Assembly (NCBI RefSeq): GCF_000723405.1
Contig: NZ_CCAE010000011.1
Coordinates: forward strand, 45,501-109,500
Direction: 5' to 3'
DNA length: 64,000 nt
Source of the DNA: Hydrogenophaga intermedia
Lineage (GTDB): Bacteria > Pseudomonadota > Gammaproteobacteria > Burkholderiales > Burkholderiaceae_C
Translations under genes and position numbers: made by a program
Part shown: positions 9,165 through 21,268 of the stretch, piece after piece
Layout of the letters: every line of letters begins with the position of its first letter
Position numbering within the stretch: the stretch's first letter is position 1
Notes under the pieces: generated by a model
The model's input: the letters and a program-made list of their open reading frames with translations, nothing else
The model's database searches: none
Told to the model about the DNA's origin: nothing

Positions 9165-10181
9165 ATGCCCACCAACCGCCAGATCCTGCTCGACAACCGC
9201 CCCAAGGCCGAGGCCACGGTCGACAACTTCAAGCTCGTGAGCAGCGAAACGCCCGCGCTCAAGGACGGCCAGGTGCTCGTGCGCCACCACTTCCTCAGCC
9301 TCGACCCCTACATGCGCGGCCGCATGAACGACAGCAAGAGCTACGCGGCCTCGCAGCCCCTGGGCGAGGTGATGATCGGCGGCACCGTGGGCGAGGTGGT
9401 CGAGTCGAAGAACCCCAAATACGCCGTGGGCGACCAGGTGGTGGGCATGGGCGGCTGGCAGGAGTACAGCGTGGTGGACGCCGAGCAGCCCGGCGCGCTG
9501 CGCAAGGTGGACACCACCCACGTGCCGCTGAGCCACTACCTGGGCGCCGTGGGCATGCCGGGGGTGACGGCCTGGTATGGCCTGGTGAAGATCATCAACC
9601 CCAAGGCCGGCGAAACCGTGGTGGTGAGCGCGGCCACGGGCGCCGTGGGCAGTGCCTTCGGCGCGCTGGCCAAGGCGCGCGGCTGCCGCGCGGTGGGCAT
9701 CGCGGGCGGGCCCGAGAAGTGCAAGTACGCGGTGGAAGAGCTGGGCTTCGACGCCTGCATCGACTACCGCCTGCACAAGGACATGTACTCCCTGGCCAAG
9801 GCACTGAAGGAAGCCTGCCCGAACGGCATCGACGGCTATTTCGAGAACGTGGGCGGGATGATTCTGGACGCCGTGCTGCTGCGCATGAACGCCTTCGGCC
9901 GCATCGCCGTGTGCGGCATGATCGCCGGCTACGACGGCCAGCCGCTGCCCCTGGCCAACCCGGCGCTGATCCTGGTGAACCGGCTCAAGGTGGAAGGCTT
10001 CATCGTGAGCGAACACATGGAGGTGTGGCCCGAGGCGCTGAAGGAGCTGGGCACGCTGGTGGGCACCGGCAAGCTGCGTCCGCGCGAGACGGTGGCGCAG
10101 GGCATCGCGTCGGCGCCCGAGGCTTTCCTGGGTCTGCTCAAGGGCAAGAACTTCGGCAAGCAGCTCGTCAAGCTGATCTGA
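9165..10181 (+). CDS. NADP-dependent MDR oxidoreductase (CurA/prostaglandin-reductase type)
   Basis: 338 aa from ATG 9165. The N terminus (MPTNRQILLDNRPKAEAT) and LDPYMRGRM are the hallmarks of the leukotriene B4 12-hydroxydehydrogenase / CurA branch of zinc-independent medium-chain reductases. The Rossmann loop appears as SAATGAVGSAFGALAK near residue 155, and FENVGG follows. These enzymes reduce the double bond of enals or enones with NADPH. It lies between the thioesterase and the acyl-CoA dehydrogenase in an operon with gaps under 20 nt. Confidence 0.9.
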   Translation: MPTNRQILLDNRPKAEATVDNFKLVSSETPALKDGQVLVRHHFLSLDPYMRGRMNDSKSYAASQPLGEVMIGGTVGEVVESKNPKYAVGDQVVGMGGWQEYSVVDAEQPGALRKVDTTHVPLSHYLGAVGMPGVTAWYGLVKIINPKAGETVVVSAATGAVGSAFGALAKARGCRAVGIAGGPEKCKYAVEELGFDACIDYRLHKDMYSLAKALKEACPNGIDGYFENVGGMILDAVLLRMNAFGRIAVCGMIAGYDGQPLPLANPALILVNRLKVEGFIVSEHMEVWPEALKELGTLVGTGKLRPRETVAQGIASAPEAFLGLLKGKNFGKQLVKLI

Positions 10182-10197
10182 GCGCAAGGAGGTTCAC

Positions 10198-11850
10198 ATG
10201 CAGGCGACGCACGAGGTCTTCAACCAGCCCGCGCCGCTGGTGGATGTGAACCTCTTCGAGACCAACCGCGCCCTGCAGGCCGCGCTGGCCTTCAACGCGC
10301 CGGGGCTGGACACGGCCGGCCTGCGCGCCCTGGGCGCCACCGTGGGCAGCGCGGAGATGCAGACCCACGCGCGCCTGGCCAACGTGTTCACGCCGCAGCT
10401 CAAGACGCACAGCCGCGTGGGCGAGCGCATCGACCAGGTGGAGTTCCACCCCAGCTACCACGCGCTGATGCGCGAGGCCGTGGGCGCCGGGCTGCACGGC
10501 CATGCATTCGCGCCCGAGGAGACCGCGAGCGGCACCGCCCACCTGCGCCGTGCCGCCGGCTTCATGCTCTTCACCGAGCTCGAGCCCTCGGTGCTGTGCC
10601 CCATCTCCATGAGCTACGCGGTCACGCCCGCGCTGCAGGGCAACGCGGCCATCTACCGCGACTGGGCGCCGCAGCTCACCAGCCGCGCGTACGATCCCAC
10701 GCTGAAGGTCTGGCGCGACAAGCCCGGTGCCACCATGGGCATGGGCATGACGGAGAAGCAGGGCGGCTCGGACGTGCGCGCCAACACCACGCGCGCCGAA
10801 CCCGCCGGCAGCGACGGCTGGGGCCAGCGCTTCAGCGTCACCGGCCACAAGTGGTTCTTCTCGGCGCCCATGTGCGACGCCTTCCTCATCCTGGCGCAGA
10901 CGGCTAGCGGGCTGAGTTGTCTGTTCCTGCCGCGTGTGTTGCCCGATGGGAGCGTCAACGCCATCCGCATCCAGCGCCTGAAGGACAAGCTGGGCAACAA
11001 AGCCAACGCCAGTTCCGAGGTGGAGTTCCACGGCGCCAGCGCCTGGCTGGTGGGCGAAGAAGGCCGCGGCGTGCCGCAGATCCTGGCCATGGGGACCATG
11101 ACGCGCCTGGACTGCGCCCTGGGCACCAGCGGCCTGATGCGCCAGGCCCTGTCCATCGCGCTCAACCACACCACGCAGCGCAAGGCCTTTGGCAAGGTCC
11201 TCATCGACCAGCCGCTGATGAAGAACGTGCTGGCCGACCTCGCGCTCGAATCCGAAGCGGCCACCGCGCTCGCTTTGCGCCTGGCGCGCGCCTTCGACCG
11301 CCAGCACGACCCGCATGAGCAGGTGATGGCGCGCCTGCTGACGCCCGTGGCCAAGTTCTGGATCTGCAAGCGCGGCAGCCACTTCGCGCAGGAGGCCATG
11401 GAGTGCCTGGGCGGCAATGGCTACGTGGAGGAGGGTGGCGAGGGCATCATGGCCCGCATCTACCGCGAGATGCCGCTCAACTCCATCTGGGAAGGCGCGG
11501 GCAACATCATGGCGCTTGACTTGCTGCGTGCGATCCGCAAAGCCGACGCCGCCGCCGCGCTGGCCCACGAGTTGGCGCCCGCCAAAGGCATGCACGCCGC
11601 GCTGGACCACCTGGCCGCGCGATTGCCGCTGCGTGTGGAGGAGATGGCCACCGAGATGGAGGCCCGACGCCTGGCGCAGGACGTGGCGCTGGCCGTGCAG
11701 GCCGCGCTGCTGGCGCAGACCGCGCCGGCCGAGGTGTTCAACGCCTTCTGCGATTCGCGTCTGGGGGGGCATTGGGGGTACAGCTTCGGTTCGCTGTCGT
11801 CCGGTGCCGATGTGGACACCATCATCTCGCGTGCCATGCCGCGGGCTTGA
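10198..11850 (+). CDS. aidB: AidB-like acyl-CoA dehydrogenase
   Basis: 550 aa, close to AidB (about 540). The N terminus reads THEVFNQPAPL and later RLANVFTPQL, as in AidB. GMGMTEKQGGSDVRANTT is the flavin/acyl-CoA motif, and CLGGNGYVEE is the second family signature. AidB-type flavoproteins bind FAD, have weak isovaleryl-CoA dehydrogenase activity and bind DNA in the Ada alkylation response. Here it sits in an acyl-metabolism operon rather than beside ada, so a metabolic role is just as likely. Confidence 0.88.
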   Translation: MQATHEVFNQPAPLVDVNLFETNRALQAALAFNAPGLDTAGLRALGATVGSAEMQTHARLANVFTPQLKTHSRVGERIDQVEFHPSYHALMREAVGAGLHGHAFAPEETASGTAHLRRAAGFMLFTELEPSVLCPISMSYAVTPALQGNAAIYRDWAPQLTSRAYDPTLKVWRDKPGATMGMGMTEKQGGSDVRANTTRAEPAGSDGWGQRFSVTGHKWFFSAPMCDAFLILAQTASGLSCLFLPRVLPDGSVNAIRIQRLKDKLGNKANASSEVEFHGASAWLVGEEGRGVPQILAMGTMTRLDCALGTSGLMRQALSIALNHTTQRKAFGKVLIDQPLMKNVLADLALESEAATALALRLARAFDRQHDPHEQVMARLLTPVAKFWICKRGSHFAQEAMECLGGNGYVEEGGEGIMARIYREMPLNSIWEGAGNIMALDLLRAIRKADAAAALAHELAPAKGMHAALDHLAARLPLRVEEMATEMEARRLAQDVALAVQAALLAQTAPAEVFNAFCDSRLGGHWGYSFGSLSSGADVDTIISRAMPRA

Positions 11851-11919
11851 GCTTGGTCTTCGATGAACATGCTTGACGTTCGGTGCGCTCGCAGGCGGCT
11901 GCCTCGCAGGATCGGGCGC

Positions 11920-11999
11920 CAGGGCGCTCTGTTCCGCGAATGTCCCCCGGACCGGCTGCGCCGGTCCTCCTCCTTTATTTCGCTACACAGAGCGCCCTG
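11920..11999. repeat. Palindromic intergenic repeat, copy 1
   Basis: Outer arms CAGGGCGCTCTGT (11920-11932) and ACAGAGCGCCCTG (11987-11999) are exact reverse complements. An inner stem GGACCGG/CCGGTCC lies at 11949-11967, followed by TCCTCCTTTATTT. With copy 2 it has the look of a REP/BIME-type or non-autonomous transposable palindrome. No coding potential is supported here. Confidence 0.7.
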
Positions 12000-12060
12000 T
12001 CACCCGACCCACCCACACAGCGATGGAGTGCCCACCGTTCGTGTGCCGGCATGGTTGCAG

Positions 12061-12162
12061 GCCGAGGACACTGGGTGCCCTGCGCAGCAAAATAAAGGAG
12101 GAGCCAAGGGCGAAGCCCTTGGCGGGGGACATTTGCGGAGCAGGGCACCCAGTGGCCTCGGC
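12061..12162. repeat. Palindromic intergenic repeat, copy 2 (inverted)
   Basis: Outer arms GCCGAGGACACTGGGTGCCCTGC (12061-12083) pair with the complementary stretch at 12140-12162, with one or two mismatches. The inner stem GCCAAGGGC/GCCCTTGGC is at about 12103-12123. The core AAATAAAGGAGGA is the reverse complement of the matching part of copy 1, so the two copies point toward each other. Together they fill most of the 11851-12227 gap. Confidence 0.65.
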
Positions 12163-12227
12163 CATCGCCAACCCGCCCGCGAGAAGCCCCCAACAAACTT
12201 CATCCCCAGCAGGCAGCAAGGCCAAGC

Positions 12228-13202
12228 ATGATTGCCGAGACACCAGCCATGCACGCCACCACCATGCACGACCTGATCCTTCATCACTACCCCATGTCGC
12301 CCTTCGCCGAGAAGGCGCGCCTCATGCTGGGCCACAAGGGCCTCGTCTGGCACAGCGTGTACATCCCCACGGTGATGCCCAAGCCCGACGTGGTGGCGCT
12401 CACCGGCGGCTACCGCAAGACGCCGCTGCTGCAGATCGGCGCCGACATCTACTGCGACACCGCGCTCATCGCCGATGTGCTGGAACACCGCGAGCCCGAG
12501 CCGCCGCTGTTTCCGGTGCATGCGCGCGGCCTGTCGCGCGCTGTCGCGCAGTGGGCCGACTCCTCATTGTTCTGGGCTTCCATGGGCTACACGCTCAGTC
12601 CCAAGGGAGCGGCCAAGATGTTCGCCGGCCTGCCACCCGGCGAGGGACAGGCCTTTGCCGCCGACCGCGCCACCATGCGTCAGAACATGACCCTGCTGCG
12701 CCCCGCCGACGCCACCTGCGCCTACCGCAGCTACCTGCGCCGCCTGGCCAACATGCTCGACGAGCAGCCCTATCTGTTGGGCGAGGTGCCCTGCATCGCC
12801 GACTTCGCGGCCTACCACCCGCTGTGGTTCACGCGCAAGCTCAACCCGGGCCTGGCCGACATCCTGGACGCCACGCCCGACGTGCTGGAGTGGATGGACC
12901 GCCTGGCCGCCATCGGCCACGGCCGCAGCGATCGAATGAGCAGCGCCGACGCCGTGGGCATCGCGCGCGCGGCCACGCCCGAGCCGATCAAGGCCGAGGA
13001 GGTGTTCCAGGACGACCACGGCATTCCCCTGGGCAGCCGCGTGACGATCGCCGCCGAGGCTTTCGGCACCGAGACCAGTGAAGGCGTGCTGCTCGCTGCC
13101 ACGCGCACGCGCTACACCATCGAACGGCACGACGATCGCGCCGGCACGGTGCACGTGCACTTTCCGCGCGTCGGGTACGTGCTGCGCGAGGTGAAGGCTT
13201 GA
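12228..13202 (+). CDS. Glutathione S-transferase family protein
   Basis: 324 aa from ATG 12228; an internal ATG at 12267 (MHDLILHHYP) is an equally good start and would remove a poorly conserved leader. The N-terminal thioredoxin-fold GST domain reads LILHHYPMSPFAEKARLMLG with the cis-Pro region TPLLQIG. A helical C-terminal domain follows, and about 80 extra residues at the end are unlike minimal GSTs. Presumed glutathione-dependent cytoplasmic enzyme. Its stop overlaps the start of the acetyltransferase gene. Confidence 0.78.
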   Translation: MIAETPAMHATTMHDLILHHYPMSPFAEKARLMLGHKGLVWHSVYIPTVMPKPDVVALTGGYRKTPLLQIGADIYCDTALIADVLEHREPEPPLFPVHARGLSRAVAQWADSSLFWASMGYTLSPKGAAKMFAGLPPGEGQAFAADRATMRQNMTLLRPADATCAYRSYLRRLANMLDEQPYLLGEVPCIADFAAYHPLWFTRKLNPGLADILDATPDVLEWMDRLAAIGHGRSDRMSSADAVGIARAATPEPIKAEEVFQDDHGIPLGSRVTIAAEAFGTETSEGVLLAATRTRYTIERHDDRAGTVHVHFPRVGYVLREVKA

Positions 13203-13642
13203 TCGCCTGGCGTTGCGCGCGCTTCGACGAGTTGTCCGCGCGCGAGGTGTACGAGCTGATGCGCCTGCGCAGCGAGGTCTTCGTGGTCGAGCAGCGCTGC
13301 GTCTATCTGGATGCGGACGGTGCCGACCCCGGCTGCTGGCACCTGATGGGCGAGGACGGTGATGAACTGCAGGCCTACGCGCGCCTGGTGCCGGCGGGCC
13401 TGAAGTTCGCCGAGGCCAGCATCGGCCGCGTGGTCTGCGACCCGTCGACGCGCGGCACCGGCCTGGGCCATGCGTTGATGCGCGAGGCCGTGGAGCGCGT
13501 GCGCGCGCTGTGGGGGCCGGGGCCCATCCGCATCGGCGCGCAGGCGCATCTGGAAGGCTTCTACCGGCAGCACGGCTTCCTGCCTGACGGCGCGCCCTAC
13601 GACGAGGACGGCATTCCCCACATCGAGATGCTGCGCCCCTGA
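13199..13642 (+). CDS. elaA: ElaA-like GNAT acetyltransferase
   Basis: 147 aa from TTG 13199, overlapping the GST gene stop. The LRSEVFVVEQRCVYLDADGAD stretch is the ElaA signature, and IGRVVCDPSTRGTGLGHALM contains the acetyl-CoA loop (R-G-T-G-L-G). GNAT enzymes transfer acetyl from acetyl-CoA; ElaA substrates are unknown. Length and motif order match ElaA well. Confidence 0.85.
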   Translation: MIAWRCARFDELSAREVYELMRLRSEVFVVEQRCVYLDADGADPGCWHLMGEDGDELQAYARLVPAGLKFAEASIGRVVCDPSTRGTGLGHALMREAVERVRALWGPGPIRIGAQAHLEGFYRQHGFLPDGAPYDEDGIPHIEMLRP

Positions 13643-13695
13643 GGCGTTGGGCCATCGAGCAAGACAAGCGAATACACACAGAAGGAGACGACACC

Positions 13696-14601
13696 ATGAT
13701 TCAGGATTTCGAGGGCACCACGGCCGTGCTCACCGGCGCGGGCTCGGGCTTTGGCCTCGAGTGCGCGCGCATCGGCGCGCAGCGCGGCATGAAGCTTGTG
13801 CTGGTGGACGTGCAGGCCGACGCGCTGGAGCGCGCCGAAGCCGAGATGAAGGCGGCTGGCGCGACCGTGATGGCGCGGCGCGTGGACGTGTCCGACGCTT
13901 CGCAGATGGAGTCGCTGGCCGAGGAGGTGTACCGCCTGTTCGGCGCGCCGCACTTCGTCTTCAACAACGCGGGCGTGGGCTCGTCGGGGCTGATCTGGGA
14001 GAACTCCGTGCGCGACTGGCAGTGGGTGCTGGGCGTGAACGTCTGGGGCGTGGTGCACGGCGTGCGCCTGTTCACGCCCATGATGCTGGACGCCGCCAAG
14101 GCCGACCCGAACTGGCGCGGCCACATCGTCAACACCGCCAGCATGGCGGGCCTGCTCACGCCGCCCAACATGGGCATCTACAACGTGAGCAAGCACGCGG
14201 TGGTGGCCTTCACCGAAACGCTCTACCAGGACCTGCGCCTGGTCACCGACCAGATCGGCGCCAGCGTGCTGTGCCCGTACTTCGTGCCCACCGGCATCAA
14301 CCAGAGCCACCGCAACAAGCCGGCCGAGATGGCCGACGAACAGCTGACCCGGGCCCAGGTCATCGGCCAGGCCATGAGCGACAAGGCCGTGGGCTCGGGC
14401 AAGGTGACGGCGGCGGAGGTGGCGCACAAGGTGTTCGAGTCCATCGAGGCCGACCGCTTCTATGTGTTCAGCCACCCCAAGGCGCTGGGCAATGTGCGCT
14501 CGCGCATGGAGGCCATCGTGAACGTGCAGAACCCGCCGGACCCCTTCATGGAGCGGCCCGAGGTGGGCGAGCAATTGCGCGCGGCCCTGCGGGGCGCTTG
14601 A
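13696..14601 (+). CDS. SDR-family oxidoreductase
   Basis: 301 aa from ATG 13696, preceded by AAGGAG. TGAGSGFGLECARIG is the cofactor loop, NNAG is at about residue 92, catalytic Ser lies in NTASMAG, and Tyr-Lys are in YNVSK. The length and the long C-terminal tail fit the SDR branch acting on bulky hydrophobic substrates. It stands between elaA and ogt with short gaps. Substrate unknown. Confidence 0.88.
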   Translation: MIQDFEGTTAVLTGAGSGFGLECARIGAQRGMKLVLVDVQADALERAEAEMKAAGATVMARRVDVSDASQMESLAEEVYRLFGAPHFVFNNAGVGSSGLIWENSVRDWQWVLGVNVWGVVHGVRLFTPMMLDAAKADPNWRGHIVNTASMAGLLTPPNMGIYNVSKHAVVAFTETLYQDLRLVTDQIGASVLCPYFVPTGINQSHRNKPAEMADEQLTRAQVIGQAMSDKAVGSGKVTAAEVAHKVFESIEADRFYVFSHPKALGNVRSRMEAIVNVQNPPDPFMERPEVGEQLRAALRGA

Positions 14602-14607
14602 GGCGCC

Positions 14608-15165
14608 ATGGACTCGCCGGCCGAGCGCGGGCACTGCCTGTTCACCACCGCCATCGGCACCTGCGGCATCGCCTGGGGGCCGGCGGGCATCGTGGCCGTG
14701 CAGTTGCCCGACGCGGGCCACGAGGCCACGCGGCAGCGCCTGCTTCGCAACGCAGGCGAGGAGCTGGCGGCCGCCGAGCCACCGCTTCCGGTGCAGGCGG
14801 CCATCGCGGGCGTGCAGGCGCTCATGGCCGGCGAACGGCGCGACCTGCTGGAGGTGGCGCTGGACATGGACCGCGTGAGCGACTTCCACCAGCGCGTCTA
14901 TCACTTCGCGCGCCGCATTCCGCCCGGCCAGACGCGTACCTACGGCGAGGTGGCGCAGGCCCTGGGCGACCCGCAACTGGCGCGCGCGGTGGGGCAGGCC
15001 ATGGGGTCCAACCCCTTCGCACCCATCGTGCCCTGCCACCGTGTGATGGCGGCGGGCGGCAAGCCCGGCGGCTTCTCCGCGCGCGGCGGCGCGGTGACCA
15101 AACTGCGGATGCTGGGGATCGAGGGCGCGCTGGAGCCGGACCTGTTCGGGCCGGACGGCGGTTAG
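14608..15165 (+). CDS. ogt: Methylated-DNA--protein-cysteine methyltransferase
   Basis: 185 aa. The active-site sequence PCHRVMAAGG (acceptor Cys) is preceded by the recognition helix GQTRTYGEVAQALG and VGQAMGSNPFAPIV. It removes O6-alkyl groups from guanine by irreversible transfer to its own cysteine. It ends 4 nt into the convergent DUF72 gene (15162-15165 shared). Confidence 0.92.
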   Translation: MDSPAERGHCLFTTAIGTCGIAWGPAGIVAVQLPDAGHEATRQRLLRNAGEELAAAEPPLPVQAAIAGVQALMAGERRDLLEVALDMDRVSDFHQRVYHFARRIPPGQTRTYGEVAQALGDPQLARAVGQAMGSNPFAPIVPCHRVMAAGGKPGGFSARGGAVTKLRMLGIEGALEPDLFGPDGG

Positions 15166-16223
15166 GCGCTCGCCAGCCGCTCCGCCAACGCCCGCGCCGA
15201 CAACGGCGCGCAACCCTCCGCCTTGTTGCTGATGGTCACGTAGGCGTTCTGCCCCGCGCCGGTGACGCCGCGCACCGTGCGAACGATGAGTTCGCGCGTG
15301 TCCTCGTCCACGTCGTGGATGCGGTCGTACGGCGCGTACTCGCGCTGCGCGTCTTCGTAGCCGTAGGCGCCGTGCAGGGGGTTGAGGTTCCAGCGGCACA
15401 CCAGCGGGCCGGGCCACAGGGCGCGCAGCAGCGGTAACTGGTCCGCCATGCGCGGCATCTTGGCGTGCAGGCCCAGGCAGTAAGTGGCGCCAGCCTCGCG
15501 CAGCACCTCGGCCAGCGCGGGGGCGATGCCCGGGGCGAGCCATTCGGGATCGCGCACCTCCACCGCCACCACGCCATCGGGCGTGGCGCCGCGCACGTCC
15601 GGCAGGGCCTTGAGCATCGCGCGCAGGCGGTCCAGCAACAGCGGCAGGCGCTGCAACTGCATGAAGGGCAGGGGGCTCAACTGGAAGACGAGTGCGCCGA
15701 CCTTGTGGCCCATGCCGGCGAGCGCGGGCTCGATGAATTCCTTCACGGCGACGTCGGGGTCCAGGAACAGCGGGTTGGGCTGGCGGCCCTTGCCGTCCTC
15801 GCTGCGGATCTGCGCGTCGCACACCAGCGCGGGCGCCTTCACGACGAAGCGGAAGTCGGCCGGCACCTGCTCGGCGTAGCGGCGGAACTGCACGTCGGTG
15901 AGGGCGCGGTAGAAGCTGCGGTCGATGCACACCGTGCGCAACAAGGGGTGCTGGCCATAGGCGGTGAGGCCTTGTTTGGACAGCGTGGCGTCGGGGTACT
16001 CGCGGTCCCACACCAGGCCGGTCCAGCCAGGGTATGTCCACGACGAGGTGCCCAGGCGCAGGCGCGGCGGCAGGGCGGCGGCGAGGGCACGCAGGGTGTC
16101 GTCGCGCGGGGCGGGTTGCACGCCCGTGCGCGGGCGGCTGCGCGGCGCCGGGGTGGCGGACGGTGGTGGTGCGGGTGAAGGTGAAGGAGGAGGCGGTGGT
16201 CCGCCGAACAGGTCGTCCTGCAT
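15162..16223 (-). CDS. DUF72 domain-containing protein
   Basis: 353 aa from ATG 16223. The first 45 residues are Pro/Ala-rich and low-complexity (FGGPPPPPSPSP); the DUF72 TIM-barrel-like domain follows (LRLGTSSWTYPGW, YGQHPLLRTVCIDRSFYR, FVVKAP, VAVEVRDPEWL, YVTISNKAEG). The biochemical role of DUF72 (YecE-like) is not established. It lies 8 nt downstream of the GlxA-type regulator gene on the same strand. Confidence 0.85.
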   Translation of the reverse strand: MQDDLFGGPPPPPSPSPAPPPSATPAPRSRPRTGVQPAPRDDTLRALAAALPPRLRLGTSSWTYPGWTGLVWDREYPDATLSKQGLTAYGQHPLLRTVCIDRSFYRALTDVQFRRYAEQVPADFRFVVKAPALVCDAQIRSEDGKGRQPNPLFLDPDVAVKEFIEPALAGMGHKVGALVFQLSPLPFMQLQRLPLLLDRLRAMLKALPDVRGATPDGVVAVEVRDPEWLAPGIAPALAEVLREAGATYCLGLHAKMPRMADQLPLLRALWPGPLVCRWNLNPLHGAYGYEDAQREYAPYDRIHDVDEDTRELIVRTVRGVTGAGQNAYVTISNKAEGCAPLSARALAERLASA

Positions 16224-16231
16224 CGTGCGCG

Positions 16232-17203
16232 TCAGCCCGCGTGGAAGCGCCGGCGGTACTCGCCGGGCGTGAGGCCCACGATGCGGGCGAAGACCTTGCG
16301 GAAGGCGCCAGCGTCGCTGTAGCCCACGTCCCAGGCGATGCGGTCCACCGGCAGGCGGCCGAACTGCAGCATCTCGCGCGCCTTGCCCACGCGCAGGCGC
16401 TGGCAGTACTCGGTGGTGGTCATGCCGGTGGCCTTCTGGAAGCGGCGCAGGAAGGTGCGCTCCTCCAGCCCGGCGCGCGCCGCGAGTGTGGGCAGGGCGA
16501 TGTCCTTCGCGTCGGTGGCCTGCAGCCAGTGCTGCACCTTGAGCACGGCCGCGTCGCCGTGCCGCAACCGGGGCGAAAAGGCGCTGTAGTAGCGCTGCTC
16601 GCGCCCGGGCGGGTCGACCAGCAGCGAGCGCGCCGTCTCCACCATCACGGTGGCGCCCAGGGTGCGGTCGATCAGTCGCATGCCCAGGTCCGTCCAGGCC
16701 ATGGCGCCGCCGGCGGTGAGGATGTCGCCGTCGTCGACGATGAGCTGGTCGGTGTCGAGCTGCACGCCGGGGAAGCGGTCCTGGAAGGGCTCGGCGTAGC
16801 GCCAGTGCGTGGTGATGGTGCGCCCGGCAAGCAGGCCGGTTTCGCCGAGCACGAAGGCGCCGGCGCACACGGACGCCAGGGCCACGCCGGCCGTGTGCTG
16901 CTTGCGCAGCCAGGCGCCGAGGGGCGCCGCTGCCTCGCGTGGCAGGGGCGGGTTCAGGCTGGGGGGCAGCACCAGCACGGCGGGTGTGCGGTCGGGGCCG
17001 GGGGCGCTGTCGAACACACGCGTGGGCGGGCCCTTGTCTTGCGGCTGCCAGTGGGTGATGCGCAGCGTGGCGGCGCTTTGCCCCACCCGGCGCGCGGCGG
17101 TGCGAGAGGCGAAGTCGAACAGGTCGCTCATGCCCAGCACGGCGGCCAACTGCGCGCCGGGGTAGAGCACCAGGCCGATTTCCATGGGGTCGGGGGCAGG
17201 CAT
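16232..17203 (-). CDS. GlxA-family AraC-type transcriptional regulator
   Basis: 323 aa from ATG 17203 (an ATG at 17185 is also possible). The N-terminal DJ-1/PfpI-like domain includes the nucleophile-elbow region [25 protein letters not shown]. The C-terminal AraC helix-turn-helix pair reads [21 protein letters not shown] and [18 protein letters not shown]. It is divergently transcribed from an isochorismatase-family hydrolase, a pairing common for GlxA-type regulators, so that gene is the probable target. Confidence 0.88.
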   Translation of the reverse strand: MPAPDPMEIGLVLYPGAQLAAVLGMSDLFDFASRTAARRVGQSAATLRITHWQPQDKGPPTRVFDSAPGPDRTPAVLVLPPSLNPPLPREAAAPLGAWLRKQHTAGVALASVCAGAFVLGETGLLAGRTITTHWRYAEPFQDRFPGVQLDTDQLIVDDGDILTAGGAMAWTDLGMRLIDRTLGATVMVETARSLLVDPPGREQRYYSAFSPRLRHGDAAVLKVQHWLQATDAKDIALPTLAARAGLEERTFLRRFQKATGMTTTEYCQRLRVGKAREMLQFGRLPVDRIAWDVGYSDAGAFRKVFARIVGLTPGEYRRRFHAG

Positions 17204-17305
17204 GTGTCGATTCTGCCCTCTGGAATGTCGATGCCGCCACTTTCCCGGGTGCGCGACGGTGCGGATCATTGCCGTCGTCCCGAACCGGGATGCGAACCCT
17301 GACCC

Positions 17306-17863
17306 ATGGAGAACCGAATGCCCCAGCGCGCCCTGCTCGTGATCGACCTGCAGAACGAGTACTTCCCCACCGGCAAACTGCCCCTCGTCGGCATCGAAAC
17401 CGCCACCGCCAACGCGGCGCGCGTGATCGCCGACGCGCGCGCCAACGGCGTGCCGGTGATCCACGTGCGGCACGAAGCCGCCAAGGCCGATGCCCCGGTG
17501 TTCACCCCCGGCACGCCGAACACGCAGATCCACGCCTCGGTGGCGCCGGTTGAAGGGGAGGCGGTGATCGTCAAGCACTTTCCCAATTCGTTTCGCGAGA
17601 CGCCGCTGAAGGCGCTGCTGGACGAGGAGGGCGTGCGCGAACTGGTGATCGTGGGCGCGATGAGCCACATGTGCATCGACGCCGGCGCGCGTGCCGCCGC
17701 CGACCTGGGCTACACCGTGACGGTGGTGCACGACGCCTGCGCCACGCGTGATCTGGTGTTCGGCGGCCAGACGGTGCCGGCCGCGCAGGTGCACGCGGCG
17801 TTCATGTCGGCGCTGGGGACTTACGCCACGTTGAGCACGACGGAGCAGGTGCTGGCGCGCTGA
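17306..17863 (+). CDS. Isochorismatase-family cysteine hydrolase
   Basis: 185 aa (ATG 17306; ATG 17318 also in frame). Catalytic Asp is in [11 protein letters not shown], Lys in VKHFPNSF, and the nucleophilic Cys in [19 protein letters not shown], the full triad of the cysteine hydrolase (nicotinamidase/isochorismatase) fold. The substrate is unknown. It is divergent from the GlxA-type regulator, with about 100 nt between them. Confidence 0.9.
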   Translation: MENRMPQRALLVIDLQNEYFPTGKLPLVGIETATANAARVIADARANGVPVIHVRHEAAKADAPVFTPGTPNTQIHASVAPVEGEAVIVKHFPNSFRETPLKALLDEEGVRELVIVGAMSHMCIDAGARAAADLGYTVTVVHDACATRDLVFGGQTVPAAQVHAAFMSALGTYATLSTTEQVLAR

Positions 17864-17939
17864 AAATTCGCCCCAACAGCCTGTGGCAAACTCCCGCGCT
17901 TCGTGAAAGAGCAGCCCCTGATCCGGGCCCGGGAGACCC

Positions 17940-20273
<2,334 letters not shown>

Positions 20274-20334
20274 GCGGCGCATCAAGTTCCGCCGCGGCCT
20301 GCCGATAGGGCAGGAAAGGACAACTCCGCCCACC

Positions 20335-21162
20335 ATGGAACTTGAAGCGCTCCTGAACTACCCCGGTGCCCTGCCGGCGATGTCCCGCACCGTCGCCGAC
20401 CTGATGTCGGAGATGAACAAGGACGACCCGAGCCCCAAGCGGGTGGCCGAACTCGTGGGGCAGGACCCCTCGCTCACCACCCGGGTGCTGCGGCTGTCCA
20501 ACTCGTCCTTCTTCCGCGCCAGCCGCAAGATCGGCAGCGCCGAGGAGGCCGTGGCCATGCTGGGCATGACGCACGTGCGCTCCCTCGTCATGGCCGCCGC
20601 GCTCGGATCCAGCTTCAAGAATGTGCCCGGCGTGAACCTGCCGCAGTTCTGGCGCTACAGCCTGCGCGTGGCCGACATCTCCAAATCCCTGGCGGCCGTG
20701 TTGCGCCAGCAGGAGGCCAACGCCTACACAGCCGGTCTGATCCACGCCATCGGGGACCTGGTGATGCACATCGCCATGCCCGACGACATCGGCCCGCTGG
20801 ACATGGGCACGCCGCCGCTGGACCTGCAGCGCGCCCAGGCCGAGCGCAACCGTTTCGGCTACACGTATGCCGAGGTCGGCGCGGGCATGGTGGAGCGCTG
20901 GAACTTCCCCACCGCCATCGTCAGCGCCCTCAAGCACCAGACGGCGCCGTTCGACGGCGACGTGTACGACCCGCTGGCGGGCATCCTGCACCTGGCCTCC
21001 TGGCGCGCGCGGGCCGAGGAAATCCAGCTCGACGACGGCGGCCTGGCCGCCACTTTCCCTGACATGGTGGGTTTGACGCTGGGCCTGGACCTGGGCAGCG
21101 TGCTGGGCAAGGACCCGGCCGAATGGGAGTTCACCGACGTGCTGTCCGCCTTCCTGGACTGA
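20335..21162 (+). CDS. HDOD domain protein (first of a tandem pair)
   Basis: 275 aa from ATG 20335. It shows the HDOD fold: LPAMSRTVADLM, VGQDPSLTTRVLRLSNSSFF, and AYTAGLIHAIGDLVMH in place of the HD dyad. HDOD proteins lack the metal phosphohydrolase residues and act as signalling or scaffold proteins. It resembles the next gene through most of its length, so the two look like a tandem duplication. Confidence 0.88.
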   Translation: MELEALLNYPGALPAMSRTVADLMSEMNKDDPSPKRVAELVGQDPSLTTRVLRLSNSSFFRASRKIGSAEEAVAMLGMTHVRSLVMAAALGSSFKNVPGVNLPQFWRYSLRVADISKSLAAVLRQQEANAYTAGLIHAIGDLVMHIAMPDDIGPLDMGTPPLDLQRAQAERNRFGYTYAEVGAGMVERWNFPTAIVSALKHQTAPFDGDVYDPLAGILHLASWRARAEEIQLDDGGLAATFPDMVGLTLGLDLGSVLGKDPAEWEFTDVLSAFLD

Positions 21163-21268
21163 GTCCGGCGCAGGCCAGTTACATATGCCCCCGATAGTTC
21201 TAAAGAATCGCAGCCAGGGAACGATAAACAAGACAAACCACCGACGCACCACACGCAAGAGGATCGCC

